64,000 bases of DNA from Saprospiraceae bacterium (GTDB lineage: Bacteria; Bacteroidota; Bacteroidia; Chitinophagales; Saprospiraceae), in the NCBI GenBank assembly GCA_016719855.1, contig JADJYH010000020.1, positions 70,354 through 134,353 on the forward strand. The letters are read 5' to 3'. How positions within the stretch are numbered: position 1 is the first letter of the stretch; every line of letters begins with the position of its first letter. A model generated the notes under the pieces. It was given only the letters and a program-made list of their open reading frames with translations. It was not told where the DNA came from and ran no database searches. Shown one piece after another: positions 62,793 to 64,000 of this stretch. A program made the translations under genes and the position numbers.

Positions 62793-64000
62793 ATGCATTA
62801 CAGTGAAATAATCAAAATAGCCCTCAGGTCGGTACGTGCCAACCTGCTCCGAGCGATACTCACCCTGATGATTATCGCCATCGGTATCATGGCATTGGTG
62901 GGCATCCTCACGGCCATTGACAACATGGTCTTTTCCCTCAACGACAACTTTTCGGGGTTGGGCGCCAATTCGTTCACCATCCATCCAAAAGGCGCTGAAC
63001 TCAGCGGCTCGGACGAAGGCCGACGACAGAAACGGGGTGAGTCCATCTCACTGAAAGAAGCACTGGAGTTCAAGGAGCGCTTCGATTTTCCCGCAAGGGT
63101 CTCCGTCTCGGTGAACTGCACGGGCAATGCCGCCATCAAGCACGGCGAGGAAAAAACCAGCCCCATCGTGTCGGTGGTGGCCATAGACGAAAACTATATT
63201 GAGGCCAAGGGCCATGAAATCGAGGTAGGACGGGCATTTACCACCCAAGAAATCTTGAACGGCGGCAACAGGGCCATCATCGGCTCCGACCTCGTGAAGT
63301 CGCTCTTCAACGACAAGCCCGAAAAGGCACTGAACAGCACCATCGCCATCGGCAACCTCCAGTTCAGGGTGGTGGGTGTGATGGCCTCCAAAGGCTCGGC
63401 CATGAACCAGAGCGAAGACCGGGTCGTGCTCATCCCACTCCTTGATGGCAAGCGCTACTACGCCACCCAAAGCCAGAACTACAACTTGACCGTCAGCCTT
63501 GACGATGCCACGCAGATAGACCAGGCGGAGTCCTATGCCATCGGACTTTTCAGGAGCGTGCGGCGGCTGTTGGCCAAACAGGGCAACGACTTTGAAATCT
63601 TCAAGAGCGACAGCCTCGTGGCCATCATCAAGGACAACACCACCAACCTGCGGGCCGCTGCCGTCGCCATCGGCCTGATGACGCTGCTCGGTGCCGCCAT
63701 CGGCCTGATGAACATCATGCTCGTGTCCGTCACCGAGCGTACCCGTGAAATCGGCATCTCCAAGTCGCTCGGCGCTACCCGAAAGAACATCCTCTGGCAG
63801 TTCCTCACCGAGGCCATCATCATCTGCCAGATGGGCGGCGTGGTGGGCATCCTGCTCGGCATCCTGGCTGGTTTCGGCGTCACGGCGGCTATGGGCGGCA
63901 ACTTCGTCATGCCTTGGAACTGGATTATCATGGCCATCATCGTATGTACCCTGGTGGGGCTTGGGTCTGGGATTTACCCGGCGATGAAGGCATCGAGGTT
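62793..64000 (+). CDS. ABC transporter permease, MacB/FtsX type (3' end missing)
   Basis: At least 402 residues, open to the right edge. First helix (LRAILTLMIIAIGIMALVGI), a MacB periplasmic core (FSGLGANSFTIHPKG ... IVSVVAIDENYIEAKGHEI), then the FtsX helices (IGLMTLLGAAIGLMNIMLVS, VTERTREIGISKSLGATRKN, IICQMGGVVGILLGILAGF). Normal length about 410, so only the last few residues are cut. Exports an unknown substrate with a MacB-type ATPase not in the window. Confidence 0.92.
   Translation, partial: MHYSEIIKIALRSVRANLLRAILTLMIIAIGIMALVGILTAIDNMVFSLNDNFSGLGANSFTIHPKGAELSGSDEGRRQKRGESISLKEALEFKERFDFPARVSVSVNCTGNAAIKHGEEKTSPIVSVVAIDENYIEAKGHEIEVGRAFTTQEILNGGNRAIIGSDLVKSLFNDKPEKALNSTIAIGNLQFRVVGVMASKGSAMNQSEDRVVLIPLLDGKRYYATQSQNYNLTVSLDDATQIDQAESYAIGLFRSVRRLLAKQGNDFEIFKSDSLVAIIKDNTTNLRAAAVAIGLMTLLGAAIGLMNIMLVSVTERTREIGISKSLGATRKNILWQFLTEAIIICQMGGVVGILLGILAGFGVTAAMGGNFVMPWNWIIMAIIVCTLVGLGSGIYPAMKASR

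Overview
The window looks like chromosomal DNA from a member of the Bacteroidota, probably a Saprospiria/Chitinophagia-type bacterium (inference). Supporting signs are promoters of the Bacteroidota form TTTG-N18/19-TAnnTTTG (best at 274-304 and 6591-6621), a CarboxypepD-plug TonB receptor followed by a DUF4249 lipoprotein, a fused CcoNO oxidase subunit, a DUF4292 lipoprotein beside an EnvC-like protein, and fused-type housekeeping genes. Nothing marks the contig as plasmid or phage; no rRNA, tRNA, CRISPR or complete insertion sequence was seen.

Layout. 1-8.8 kb is an accessory strip on the minus strand: a LOG protein, three toxin-antitoxin type loci (ParDE, VapBC, a solitary DUF2281 antitoxin and an addiction-module-like pair), a bifunctional paaZ, an AT-rich two-gene cassette with a broken TIR-domain gene, remnants of a mobile mystery A/B pair, hflX and a four-helix-bundle gene. 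8.8-16.3 kb holds cell-envelope genes (EnvC-like, DUF4292, an internally deleted PiT transporter, TonB receptor, DUF4249, M23 peptidase). 16.4-25.6 kb is a complete minus-strand cbb3 oxidase operon (ccoS-ccoNO-ccoQ-ccoP-ccoG-ccoH-ccoI-TauE/SafE). 26-33 kb: universal stress protein, EttA, a nucleotidyltransferase, rnpA, a Fur-family regulator and purA. 33-46 kb: lipoprotein, KtrB/KtrA-type K+ uptake, SGNH protein, trhO, membrane pyrophosphatase, heptose epimerase, aroQ, four-helix protein, recQ. 46-64 kb: a hypothetical, an MBL/beta-CASP nuclease, an RRM protein, dnaE, PBP1A, an ArnT-like/ArnC-like glycosyltransferase pair, a PaaE-like reductase, a beta-barrel protein, upp and a truncated ABC permease.

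Two features run through the whole window. First, about thirty short word arrays: 7-12 bp words repeated imperfectly, usually followed by the reverse complement of the same words so that the pair folds into a long hairpin. Words differ from locus to locus but some recur kilobases apart. They sit at gene ends (often supplying the stop codon or the last residues) and several lie in frame inside essential-type genes (ccoG, ccoI, hldD, a glycosyltransferase). Second, at least thirteen otherwise well-conserved genes carry a single-base length change in a homopolymer, best explained by residual sequencing indels; the true reading frames are given in the entries.

The genes that work together most clearly are the cbb3 operon with its copper supply and maturation factors, the K+ uptake pair with a K+-dependent-type membrane pyrophosphatase nearby, and the envelope-building set (PBP1A, EnvC-like, M23, heptose epimerase, lipid-A-modification-like glycosyltransferases).
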